This document shows positions 26,087-34,347 of a stretch of 64,000 bases of DNA, piece after piece. Each line of letters starts with the position of its first letter. Position 1 is the first letter of the stretch. The translations under genes and the position numbers were made by a program. The notes beneath the pieces were generated by a model. That model ran no database searches, was not told where the DNA came from, and saw nothing but the letters and a program-made list of their open reading frames with translations. Source of the stretch: Schaalia sp. Marseille-Q2122 (GTDB taxonomy: Bacteria > Actinomycetota > Actinomycetes > Actinomycetales > Actinomycetaceae); assembly GCF_903645355.1 (NCBI RefSeq), contig NZ_CAHJXR010000005.1:186001-250000 (forward strand). Reading direction: 5' to 3'.

Positions 26087-27186
26087 AGTCCTCCGCATTG
26101 CGCCGCGAAATCTGGCGCGATATCTCGACCGGCACTGCGTGGAGTGTCATATTCACGCTCGTTGCCTCTGTGCTCTTGACGGGGCTGGCCGCTGCCGACG
26201 TGCTCTTGGTGAGCAGGATTAATGCTCAGGCCGAGCACTACCGCTCCTCGATGGCCTCGATTATGGTGATGGAGGCCAAGGGGAAGATCAATGCTCACGC
26301 CTGCCTTGCGCTCTCACGCCAGCCGGGCGTTCATGCCGTCGTTGCCGTGCGTTCCCCCGAGAAGCAGGTGAGCGCTGACGCACTGCCCTCCTCCTCGATC
26401 CGTACCTACGAGTCCACCCCCGGTGTGGAGCGCATCCTTCGTATCCCCGTGACGGAGCGCGCGGGTACTGACATTGCGCCCGAGCAGGTGGGAGCCTACG
26501 TGTCCCAAAGTGTGGCCGAAACCTTAGCGCTCAGCCCTGGCGAGCGCTTCAGCCTCGGCGGCCAGCAGACGATGACAATGGGGATCTTTCCGTGGGACGA
26601 GGCCGACGGGCGCCGCCCCGGTTTTGCCTACTCCCTCTTTTTGCCGGTGCCGCCCCGGGGGAGCTTCGATGAGTGCTGGGTGGAGACTTGGCCGATGAAC
26701 CCTGCGCTCGATTCCATGATCCGTGGAAGCGTTGAGGCGGGCGAGAATCTTCCGCATCTGAGCCCCAAGCTCTACCCCTTCAATTCTTCTTTGGGCGCTA
26801 CCTTTGACGGTAATGGTCTCTTTCACGATCGTCTGAGTGCTTATGCGCCGTGGCTTGTAGCGGTGCTTGGTGTGCTCATTGGTGCTGCCAGCGTGTGGCG
26901 CAGGCGCTTGGAGATCTCCTCAGATCTGCATGCTGGTGTGGCGCGCGCGGATATCCTCGTGAAGTTCATGTGGGAGAGCGCCATCTGGGTGACGGCCACA
27001 CAGATTCTGGCCCTGCCTGTCATGACCTGGATGGTTTTGCGCAATCCTGCCGCTGACCAAGGTCAGATGTGGATGATGGTGCTTCTCTACCTGTTTCTCA
27101 GCGCGGCCTCGTGCCTGATCGGCGCTTTCCTTGCCACCCTTGGCGTGCGCGAGAAGCACCTCCTGTCCTTCTTCAAGAATAGGTGA
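26083..27186 (+). CDS. ABC transporter permease (FtsX/MacB-like)
   Basis: The 367-residue membrane protein has one helix near residues 17-40, a large outer-facing region (about 41-250), then a group of three helices (about 255-275, 305-325 and 330-350). This is the MacB/LolC pattern, associated with mechanotransmission and not with classic channel transport. The start is GTG overlapping the ATPase stop. The last helix ends near a basic tail. The outer domain is likely to contact the fusion protein and the two lipoproteins encoded next. Confidence 0.82.
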   Translation: MKSSALRREIWRDISTGTAWSVIFTLVASVLLTGLAAADVLLVSRINAQAEHYRSSMASIMVMEAKGKINAHACLALSRQPGVHAVVAVRSPEKQVSADALPSSSIRTYESTPGVERILRIPVTERAGTDIAPEQVGAYVSQSVAETLALSPGERFSLGGQQTMTMGIFPWDEADGRRPGFAYSLFLPVPPRGSFDECWVETWPMNPALDSMIRGSVEAGENLPHLSPKLYPFNSSLGATFDGNGLFHDRLSAYAPWLVAVLGVLIGAASVWRRRLEISSDLHAGVARADILVKFMWESAIWVTATQILALPVMTWMVLRNPAADQGQMWMMVLLYLFLSAASCLIGAFLATLGVREKHLLSFFKNR

Positions 27187-27191
27187 GCCCT

Positions 27192-27986
27192 ATGACACAC
27201 ACAGCGCATTCATCATCGTTGTCTCCTTCCCTCCAGGCTGACCGACGCTCTTGGAAGCGTTGGGGCGCCTGCGCCGCCCTCATCCCCCTCATATCTTTCA
27301 GTGCGGGGTGTGCGGCCATGAGCGGCGGGGATGAGGACGCTTCAGCCGCTCGCAGCGCCGAGCTCTACGCCGCCGAATTTGAAGAAGCGCGCCAACGCAC
27401 AGCGAACGCTCCCCTCGCACAAGAGATCCTCGCTGACAATCGCATCACTGAAGCCGAGATGATCGGTATGTTGGACCTGTGGTCGACCTGCATGCAGGAC
27501 AATGGCGTGACAGGCTACCAAGAGGGGCTGGACCCGGATTCACTGAAGTGGGATGATTCGGTGCCGTGGGAGGTCTATGAACGCGCTCAAGAGAATTGCA
27601 TCGCAAAAACTGGTTATTTCGAGGTGAGCATCCTCTATCGGAGCATCACCGTTAATCCTGAGAACTACAATTGGAGTGCGCTCACCGTTCAGTGCCTCAC
27701 GCGCAATCAGGTGCTTGAACCTGGATTCACCGCAGAACAGTACGACAAGGTCGCTGAGGACTTCGGTCGGGCGATCACCGAAGATAGTGTTGTTGCTGGA
27801 GGTCCGTCATTCCCCTTCCTGGGTGATCCAGCCACAGCCGAATGGATCCACGGCGAGTGTTCTCGCGATCATCGTTTCGACCGCCAGGCGGTCAGCGAAC
27901 CCGCATGGGTCGATATGATGCGCCGTGAACGCAATGGGGAAACGACGGAAAACACCGGCAGAACAGGACAGTCCTCCGCGTCATAG
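27192..27986 (+). CDS. Lipoprotein with four conserved cysteines, paralogue 1
   Basis: The 264-residue product has a lipobox SAGC (Cys40) after a basic n-region and hydrophobic helix. The mature part has an acidic helix (YAAEFEEARQRT), then LWSTCMQDNGV, NCIAKTGYFE, VQCLTRN and HGECSRD. The same four cysteines occur in the next gene, suggesting two disulfides. The ATG at 27192 is favoured because AGGTGA lies just upstream; a GTG at 27183 overlaps the permease stop and is the alternative. No family is recognised. Linkage to the ABC unit suggests a substrate-binding or wall-sensing role. Confidence 0.75.
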   Translation: MTHTAHSSSLSPSLQADRRSWKRWGACAALIPLISFSAGCAAMSGGDEDASAARSAELYAAEFEEARQRTANAPLAQEILADNRITEAEMIGMLDLWSTCMQDNGVTGYQEGLDPDSLKWDDSVPWEVYERAQENCIAKTGYFEVSILYRSITVNPENYNWSALTVQCLTRNQVLEPGFTAEQYDKVAEDFGRAITEDSVVAGGPSFPFLGDPATAEWIHGECSRDHRFDRQAVSEPAWVDMMRRERNGETTENTGRTGQSSAS

Positions 27987-28015
27987 GCGCGCAATGGCGA
28001 AAGGACAGCGGGGAC

Positions 28016-28819
28016 ATGCAGCGGGTTCATGCGGGGCGTTCAGGCCAGTACCTGCGCGCTGGCACGCCCATTCGTTGGCTAGCCAGCGGCTGCCTGGGTA
28101 GCATCCTCCTGACAGGCTGCACGATAGGCCCACAGGACACCGGCGTCACGGCGGAGGTCTCAGGCCAGGCGTATGCCACCGAGTTTGACCAGGCGCGCCG
28201 TGATTCTGCCTCCTCACCCCTAGCCCAGCAAATTCTTGAGGACAACATTATTAGCGAGCAGGAGATGCTCGAACTGCTCGATGCCTATTCAGCCTGCATG
28301 ATCGGCAATGGTGTCAGCGGTTTCACCGCAAGTCTCACTGGGGACGGTGGGAACGATGCCACTGTCACTCGGGCCGTGTACGATGCCGCAGAGAGCAACT
28401 GCCAGAAGCAAACCGGCTACCACGCCATCGAGTTCCTCTACAGAGACATCAGAGAAAATCCTTCGAACTACAACCGTTTCGAGATCCTTGTTGCCTGTTT
28501 TGTGCGCAACCGAATCGTTGAACCAGGGTATTCGCCAGAGCAGTATCACCGAGAGACAGAAACCTTTTTCCACCAGGTCAAAGAGCAGACCGAGATCCTG
28601 GGTGCAAGGCCGTATTCCTTCGTCGGTGATCCAGTCACGGCCGAGTGGATTTTTTCGGAATGTAGCCGCAATTCGAGCTTCAATCGCGAAGACGTGCCCG
28701 AACCCGACTACCTCGAAGAGATTCGCCGCAGCGAGGAAGGACTACCCCCTATCGGCGCTCCCTCGGAGGCCGAAGAGAGCACCTTCGAAGATGCCGGACA
28801 ATCCGATCCGCTGAACTGA
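28016..28819 (+). CDS. Lipoprotein with four conserved cysteines, paralogue 2
   Basis: The 267-residue product has lipobox LLTGC (Cys35). It aligns along its length with the preceding gene: YATEFDQARRDS, PLAQQILEDN, AYSACMIGNGV, SNCQKQTGY, VACFVRNRIVEPGYSPEQY, FVGDPVTAEWIFSECSRN. Conserved features include EPG(F/Y) and GDP-TAEWI, beyond the four cysteines. It arose by tandem duplication and diverged. It is the last gene of the unit and converges on the thioredoxin-like gene with four bases between the stops. Function unknown. Confidence 0.75.
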   Translation: MQRVHAGRSGQYLRAGTPIRWLASGCLGSILLTGCTIGPQDTGVTAEVSGQAYATEFDQARRDSASSPLAQQILEDNIISEQEMLELLDAYSACMIGNGVSGFTASLTGDGGNDATVTRAVYDAAESNCQKQTGYHAIEFLYRDIRENPSNYNRFEILVACFVRNRIVEPGYSPEQYHRETETFFHQVKEQTEILGARPYSFVGDPVTAEWIFSECSRNSSFNREDVPEPDYLEEIRRSEEGLPPIGAPSEAEESTFEDAGQSDPLN

Positions 28820-28823
28820 TCCC

Positions 28824-29807
28824 TCAGATCATCAGCAGCGTGGCAAGCTTCTGCCGGGCAGCGCGCACCTCGTCAGTAGCCCCAGCAATACGGAACAAGT
28901 CCAAGAGACGCAGTCGTGCAGCGTCACGCTCCTCCCCCGCTGTTGAGGCAATCGCAGCCAGGAGCACCTCAAAAGCCTGGGCATGCTGCCCATCGGCAAA
29001 AAGGGCGTCCGCCTGAGCGGCAGCTTCCTCTGCTCCGGCTTCGCCGACGGCTCCGGCCTCGTCAGACAAGCCCTGCTGGCGCGCCAGCAGACGCACGCGA
29101 GCCACAGCCGCCTTCGCTGCCTCATCCTTCGGGTGGTGCTCAATGACCTTCTCCCAGGCGGCAATCGCGCCCAGCAGGTCCCCGGCCTCCTCTGCGGCAA
29201 GAGCAGGCAGGTGTTCCTCAGGGATCGGGGCAGCGGTGTCGGCTTCGGACACCTTCACCCCGCCCGTCACACCCATCTGCGCGGCAGCAGCCAGAAGGTC
29301 CTCAATCACCGGCACAACCTGCTCAGCCGCAGCAGACCCCTGGAAAAGGGGCACAGGACGACCGCCAATAACAGCAACCACCGTCGGCAGAGCCTGAATC
29401 TGGAAAGCCTGAGCAATCGCAGGCGATGCGGCAGCGTCAATCTCCACAAGCTGGAAGCGACCCGCGAACCGGCGGGCAACATCTTCCATCATCGTGACAG
29501 TGCTGCGTGACTCCAAAGAGGCCTGCGCCCACAGCACAATGACCACCGGCACTGCCCGCGAGGTCGACATGACCAGCTCAAAAGTGGACTCATCAGCTTG
29601 GGTAATGAGCGGCACGTCCAGACGAACACTCACCACATCCTCGCGTTGAGTGGCATCACCCACCGGCGCCTGCCCCTCAGAAGGAACTCCCACAGGGCTT
29701 CCCTGGGCAGCATGCGCCGCCAAATCAATCGCCCCGTGAGAATCTGCCGGGGCTGAGGGCGTCTGAGGCTCAGAGGCTCCCATTGGCTGCGTCATCGTCA
29801 GGGTCAC
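28824..29807 (-). CDS. Thioredoxin/TPR co-chaperone of the CnoX (YbbN) type, without CXXC
   Basis: The 327-residue protein has a polar N-terminus (1-60), a thioredoxin fold (about 65-175) and a helical TPR-like C-terminus (about 200-327), the YbbN/CnoX order. The redox motif reads WAQASLES where thioredoxins have WCxxC, so no disulfide chemistry is expected. The cis-Pro is kept in ALPTVV. Such proteins act as holdases linked to chaperonins. The GTG start overlaps the stop of the upstream lipoprotein gene; an in-frame ATG four codons later is the alternative. Confidence 0.82.
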   Translation of the reverse strand: MTLTMTQPMGASEPQTPSAPADSHGAIDLAAHAAQGSPVGVPSEGQAPVGDATQREDVVSVRLDVPLITQADESTFELVMSTSRAVPVVIVLWAQASLESRSTVTMMEDVARRFAGRFQLVEIDAAASPAIAQAFQIQALPTVVAVIGGRPVPLFQGSAAAEQVVPVIEDLLAAAAQMGVTGGVKVSEADTAAPIPEEHLPALAAEEAGDLLGAIAAWEKVIEHHPKDEAAKAAVARVRLLARQQGLSDEAGAVGEAGAEEAAAQADALFADGQHAQAFEVLLAAIASTAGEERDAARLRLLDLFRIAGATDEVRAARQKLATLLMI

Positions 29808-30817
29808 TCTCCTTCAGGCTTCGCGGCGTCATCACGGGTCACGGATTCAATGGCCCGCTCTACGCCAATAACACTGGCCTTATCGTTCGATCCCTCCACA
29901 GGAACACGGATCAACACATTCAGCAAGTAGTTGACCGTTACCTTACCCACGACATTGGCATCCCCTGCCAAAGCTGCAGGAGAACCACCCAACTGCATCT
30001 TTGAACGGGCAATCGTGCGATCGTACGTGTGAGAGTAGGTCACAGTACCCGATACAAGCGCTGACCCATCCTGCAGGAGAACACCGGTCACAGGGAAATC
30101 ACCTGTCTGAGCCTTCGCTGTTACCGTACCAGCAGAGGACACTGCCTCATTAAGGTCCTTCACTGTTTTGAGGTAGCTGTTTTGAGTGAACTCATCAGCA
30201 GTGAACAGATCCGAGCCAGCCGTACCCGAGTTCAACACCTCGGCGTACTTGGCAATCGCATCCTTCGGAGTCACAACAAACCCCGCTGCATCGGGAGCAA
30301 GATAAGGGGAGCCCTCTTGGACAGACAGTGTTGAAATCTTCGTGCCGCCAAGCAGTCGCGTCCAGTTCTGGAGCTTGTAGCCAGAACGCGCATCCTCTTG
30401 AACGAAAACATAGGCTGCCGGAAGGGCACCACTTTCTGCCTTCGAAATATCGACAACGACACGCGGCCATTCAGCCGAATTTGTCACCGTCAAAAGCTGC
30501 GGAGTCAGATCCAGATGAGGAACAGCAGCACCCGTCTTGGAGGCCAGGGTGTACTGAGCTGCGCGCATCTTCAGCGCAGGATCGCTCACGCGTTCGGTCA
30601 GAAGCTCGGCCTTGCCCGCCTTATCCGCCTCATCAATGGTTTCTTGAGCCTCGCGCAACATCGCATCGATGCGTTCCGCATCAAGGTTAGGCGTGCCGCT
30701 CTGGCTCTCGGATTGGGTGGGGGAATCAACCACCACGTCGCCCGAGCAGGCTGCCAATGATCCCGAGGCGAGGAGCGCCAGAGCAAGCAGGGCGCTCAGA
30801 GGTCGTGCGTTCGTCAT
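29804..30817 (-). CDS. Predicted lipoprotein of unknown function
   Basis: The 337-residue product has a signal peptide with lipobox LAAC (Cys24), a Ser/Gln-rich linker, and an alpha/beta outer domain from about residue 50 with LTVTNSAEWPRVVVDIS and YKLQNWTRLLGG. No known family is recognised. The ATG at 30817 follows GAAGGAGG and overlaps the stop of the acidic membrane protein gene (ATGA). The frame is open upstream to 30874, but that part lies within the other gene. It sits between that gene and the CnoX-like gene in one coupled operon. Confidence 0.78.
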   Translation of the reverse strand: MTNARPLSALLALALLASGSLAACSGDVVVDSPTQSESQSGTPNLDAERIDAMLREAQETIDEADKAGKAELLTERVSDPALKMRAAQYTLASKTGAAVPHLDLTPQLLTVTNSAEWPRVVVDISKAESGALPAAYVFVQEDARSGYKLQNWTRLLGGTKISTLSVQEGSPYLAPDAAGFVVTPKDAIAKYAEVLNSGTAGSDLFTADEFTQNSYLKTVKDLNEAVSSAGTVTAKAQTGDFPVTGVLLQDGSALVSGTVTYSHTYDRTIARSKMQLGGSPAALAGDANVVGKVTVNYLLNVLIRVPVEGSNDKASVIGVERAIESVTRDDAAKPEGE

Positions 30818-32625
30818 TGGTCCTCCTTCGAGGTGGTACCACGCTTCATCCACGAGGACATCAAGGAGCTCCATCCCCCACCGTGGGAGGAGGAATCGTC
30901 TTCATGTTCCTTCGAGGAATCCTCTTCCGCCGCCGGGGCGGCGCTGTCAGTGCGAGGACTATCCTCCTGGCGGGTCACCACGGGCAACAGGCCCGTGTCG
31001 AATTCGCGGCCATCGATGACCAGGCGTTCCAAGCCTCGCTCGCGTGCTTCGCGCAGGGCCCGACGCGAGGGAAGGATTGCTGCCCCCGGTCGGATCGACG
31101 ACAGGTCGATAGTTCCCGTATCCGTGGGGACAGTCTCGGGCGGGTCGATCTCAATGGGCCCGCCATTGGCGGCATGACGGCCAATGGTCAATACTCGAGG
31201 CTCAGGTTCAGCTGGCGCCTTCGGAGCGTCCTGCGGCGACATGACCGGCACGTCGGCAGTATCGTCACTGACCTCCATCTCACCGTCATACTCGGATTCG
31301 TGAAGGTCGTGAGCATCCTCCACCTGGGAATCCACCATCTGCGCGTATCCCTGCAGGTAGCTCGCCTCGTCGTGAGCGGTGGTATGCTCCGGGGCGTGCT
31401 CATCGGAGGTCTCAGGGTGAGCCCACCCTTCATCGGGGGCAGTGGAGAAGACCCCAATGGTGTGCTCTACCGGTGAAGGCAGATCCTCGTTCCGAACCTC
31501 CTCACCGGGGGACGCTGCAGGTGCCTCCTCAAGGGAAGCGAAATCCCCAGCGTCAGTATGCCCAGCGTCTCCGCTAGCAGCCCCCTCATCGGACATAAGG
31601 GGCTGTGCAGGGGCCTCCACCTCGGGCGTTGCCTCACTAGAGAACGCGCCCTGGTCTGCCTTCTCCACATCCGCTTCTGCCAATTCAGCCTCGTCAGGTG
31701 CGGTTTCTTCAGCAGCATCGCCTGGCGTTTCCTCCACATCTGTGGAGGAAACGCCACTCTCAGCGTCCTGGCCCTCCACAGAAGCCGCATAGTCAGCGAT
31801 CTCTTCCAAAGAGATCGCCTGAGTGTCCGTAATATCGGCACTCTCACGAGCAGCAATGCGTTCTGCGCGCTCAAGGCGAGCATTCTGCAGACGCCACTGG
31901 CGGTAGGCCAAGAACACAGCAGCAGCTGCGAAAAGGATCGCCATCCCCCATGCAAAGAGGGCAACAACGTTTGCCTTCTTCACACCCCAGGTGAGGGTAA
32001 TCGTCGGAGCGACAGTACCCGACTCGGTAGCTGCCATAATCGCCTGCCCCGATGCGACATCCCTCAGATCCAAGGATACTGAGCCCTTACCGCTAACTTC
32101 CCGCAGCCACATGTCATTGGAGACGAGCTCACGGACCACGCTCTGGCCAGACTGCGCTGCATCAGCTGCAGCAGGGGCAGTCGTCGCGCCGCTCTGCACC
32201 TGAGCGCCGCTCTGGGCCTGCGTGCCGCTCTGCGCTTGTGTGCCACTTTGGGTCCCCTGCGCGCTTTGAGCAGCCTGGGCACTCGCGGAATCATGCTCAG
32301 TGGTCTTGAGCATCGTCAAGCCGCCCTCCACACCAATAATCTCGGTGTATGCAGAGGTACCAATCCAGCCCATAATGTCTGCCGGAGTACCCACCACGAG
32401 GGCGACATCCTCGTCCTGCGCAGCAGAAGCAGTGACCCTGACGTTCTCGCCAAACAGCGGCAGGACGCCATCACGCGTCATGACGAAAGGCTGCGAGGGA
32501 GTCACCGAAGCGACCACTTCCTGTGCAGGCTTCCACACTGTCAGTCCCAAAATGCCCACAATCATGCTGAGGACAGCCAGCGCTGCAGCAACCAGCGCTG
32601 CAGCAAATTGTTGAAGGCGTTCCAT
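30814..32625 (-). CDS. Large acidic two-helix membrane protein, unknown function
   Basis: The 603-residue product has a membrane helix near residues 8-30, an outer region to about 215 with a Gln/Ser/Gly/Ala repeat (units of TQAQSG around 118-140), a second helix (about 218-240) and a long cytoplasmic tail. The tail (about 260-490) is very rich in Glu, Asp and Ala, followed by a more ordered part (IEIDPPETVPTDTGTIDL, RRALREARERGLERLVIDGREFDTG). AAGGAG precedes the ATG. Together with the lipoprotein and co-chaperone it forms an envelope operon. No family is recognised; the acidic disordered tail suggests protein binding. Confidence 0.75.
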   Translation of the reverse strand: MERLQQFAAALVAAALAVLSMIVGILGLTVWKPAQEVVASVTPSQPFVMTRDGVLPLFGENVRVTASAAQDEDVALVVGTPADIMGWIGTSAYTEIIGVEGGLTMLKTTEHDSASAQAAQSAQGTQSGTQAQSGTQAQSGAQVQSGATTAPAAADAAQSGQSVVRELVSNDMWLREVSGKGSVSLDLRDVASGQAIMAATESGTVAPTITLTWGVKKANVVALFAWGMAILFAAAAVFLAYRQWRLQNARLERAERIAARESADITDTQAISLEEIADYAASVEGQDAESGVSSTDVEETPGDAAEETAPDEAELAEADVEKADQGAFSSEATPEVEAPAQPLMSDEGAASGDAGHTDAGDFASLEEAPAASPGEEVRNEDLPSPVEHTIGVFSTAPDEGWAHPETSDEHAPEHTTAHDEASYLQGYAQMVDSQVEDAHDLHESEYDGEMEVSDDTADVPVMSPQDAPKAPAEPEPRVLTIGRHAANGGPIEIDPPETVPTDTGTIDLSSIRPGAAILPSRRALREARERGLERLVIDGREFDTGLLPVVTRQEDSPRTDSAAPAAEEDSSKEHEDDSSSHGGGWSSLMSSWMKRGTTSKEDQ

Positions 32626-32659
32626 AAGTCATGCTCCTTGTGACGGCTGTTGCTAGCGA

Positions 32660-32688
32660 TCCTTACAACGATACGGTAAATGTGGCAA
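32660..32688 (-). promoter_or_regulatory. Possible promoter of the acidic membrane protein operon
   Basis: On the minus strand TTGCCA and TAAGGA are separated by 17 bases and lie 35-60 bases before the ATG at 32625. The hexamers match the consensus only partly. Confidence 0.4.
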
Positions 32689-32768
32689 TGCTGTCAGAAT
32701 GAGAGCGCCCTATTAGAAAAAACTCACCGAAAACGCAGTATTACTCATGTAATTCTAGTGTTTCAGGG

Positions 32769-33065
32769 CTAACGGGGCCTCAATCTTCTGTCCCAACAAT
32801 CTGAATGCCAGTGTCGACGCCCCTCCAAACCCTGAGGCATCCCAAAAGGAGCCTCCTCAGGCCAGGCAACGACATGCGCCACCCCGGCCGCCACCGTATG
32901 CAAACAGCCTGGACACACGTAATCCTTCGTTCCTCCACGCACCCGGCGCACCTGGTAGGGCTCACCTCCAGGACCGCTCTCTGTCCGCGGAACAGAAGCC
33001 AAGCGCCCCATATCAAGAGGGCGATGCTCCTGTCCCCACGGACGTTTCGAGGAACGACGCCCCAT
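32769..33065 (-). CDS. Small zinc-binding-type protein conserved in actinobacteria
   Basis: The 98-residue protein contains CPGCLHTV and a later HWHSDCW, a CxxC...H...C arrangement suitable for zinc. The N-terminus is basic (MGRRSSKRPWG). Similar small proteins with a CPGC-(variable)-HVVAW-HWH-CW layout are familiar from actinobacterial genomes, but their role is unknown. The ATG shares a base with the nagA stop (TGATG), so it is translated after nagA. Confidence 0.7.
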   Translation of the reverse strand: MGRRSSKRPWGQEHRPLDMGRLASVPRTESGPGGEPYQVRRVRGGTKDYVCPGCLHTVAAGVAHVVAWPEEAPFGMPQGLEGRRHWHSDCWDRRLRPR

Positions 33066-34288
33066 CAGCGCACCTGTTCACCGCGACGCCACACCGACAC
33101 CACAGCCAGATCCTCATCAACAGCAACAACATCAGCCGAGCAGCCAGCCTCAAGACGCCCCACAGTGGAGTCACCCAGGATCGCCGCACCCGTCGCAGTC
33201 GCCATATATACCGCATCGACCAGGGGAATCTGCGCCTGCGTCACAGCAACACGCACACAATCCATCAGGTGCGCGGTTCCGCCAGCAATCGAGTCGCCTT
33301 CAGCCAGCCGCGCAACGCCTGCTTCCACGCGCACCTTCTGCGGGCCCAACTGGTACTCACCATCGGCCATACCCGCAGCAGCCATCGCATCGGTGACAAA
33401 GACACACTGCTCACGCCCAAGAATCGTGTACACCTCACGCACGATCGCAGGATCCAGGTGAATACCATCGCAGATCATCTCCACCACGGCACCCCCCTGG
33501 GAAGAATCAGCAAGGAACTCCGCAATCGGACCGGGATCACGATGATGTAAGGGACGCATCCCGTTAAAGAGGTGCGTCACAGTCGCGCGATCCGAGCGAC
33601 GCTGCGCAGTGCGATCCAGGACCTCACGGGAATACTCCAAAGCGAGCTTCGCAGCCGCCGGATCAGCGTCCGTGTGCCCCCAGGAAGGCAGTGCGCCACC
33701 TTCAATGAGCACTTCTACCACGGACCCCTCACCAATCATGCCCGGCTTTTCGGGCGCGAGAGTCATCGTCACCGTATTGCCATTACTCGCTTCAATGAGG
33801 CGCGCAGTGAGCTGCGGATCAGGATCAATAATGTAGGTGCCATCCTGAGCGCCCTTACGCTCATGCGACACGAAGGGGCCCTCAAAGTGGATGCCCGCCA
33901 GTTCGCCCTCGTCAGTCAGGGCGCCCAGCAGGGTCGCGCGCTCAATGAGCACCTCGGGGGCTGCCGTCACCGTCGATGCCACAAGAGTCGTCGTCCCATG
34001 AGCGCGATGCTCCTCAATAGCGACCATGGCCTGTTCACGGGTAGTGGCATTGGGGAAGGATTCGCCACCGCCGCCGTGACAATGCACGTCAACAAGGCCC
34101 GGCATATACGTCAGGCCAGTGTGGGGAGCATCCTTGAGGAGGTCGGCGTATTCGGGATGCTCAGCCATGACGATGTCACGATCACCCACGGCGGTGATGG
34201 TGTCGCCAGCACAGAGGATCACTCCGTCATCGCAGACGGTTTCGGGCAGGATCACACGTCCTCGAAGGACCAGCATGTTGTCTGACAT
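33065..34288 (-). CDS. nagA: N-acetylglucosamine-6-phosphate deacetylase
   Basis: NagA removes acetate from GlcNAc-6-phosphate in amino sugar use and wall recycling. The 407-residue amidohydrolase shows the metal site HCHGGGG (about residues 67-73), GIHFEGPF, SWGHTDA, THLFNGMRPLHHRDPG, DGIHLDP and the catalytic Asp in VTDAMAAAGM. The ATG at 34288 is chosen because MSDNMLVLRGRVILPE is the natural N-terminal beta strand; 17 more codons are open upstream. No nagB is adjacent. The small zinc-type gene follows with coupled translation. Confidence 0.93.
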   Translation of the reverse strand: MSDNMLVLRGRVILPETVCDDGVILCAGDTITAVGDRDIVMAEHPEYADLLKDAPHTGLTYMPGLVDVHCHGGGGESFPNATTREQAMVAIEEHRAHGTTTLVASTVTAAPEVLIERATLLGALTDEGELAGIHFEGPFVSHERKGAQDGTYIIDPDPQLTARLIEASNGNTVTMTLAPEKPGMIGEGSVVEVLIEGGALPSWGHTDADPAAAKLALEYSREVLDRTAQRRSDRATVTHLFNGMRPLHHRDPGPIAEFLADSSQGGAVVEMICDGIHLDPAIVREVYTILGREQCVFVTDAMAAAGMADGEYQLGPQKVRVEAGVARLAEGDSIAGGTAHLMDCVRVAVTQAQIPLVDAVYMATATGAAILGDSTVGRLEAGCSADVVAVDEDLAVVSVWRRGEQVR

Positions 34289-34347
34289 GTTCCCATCTTC
34301 CCACTTTTGGCCCCGTATCCCAAGGCGCCCTGCCCGCATACTTGTCG

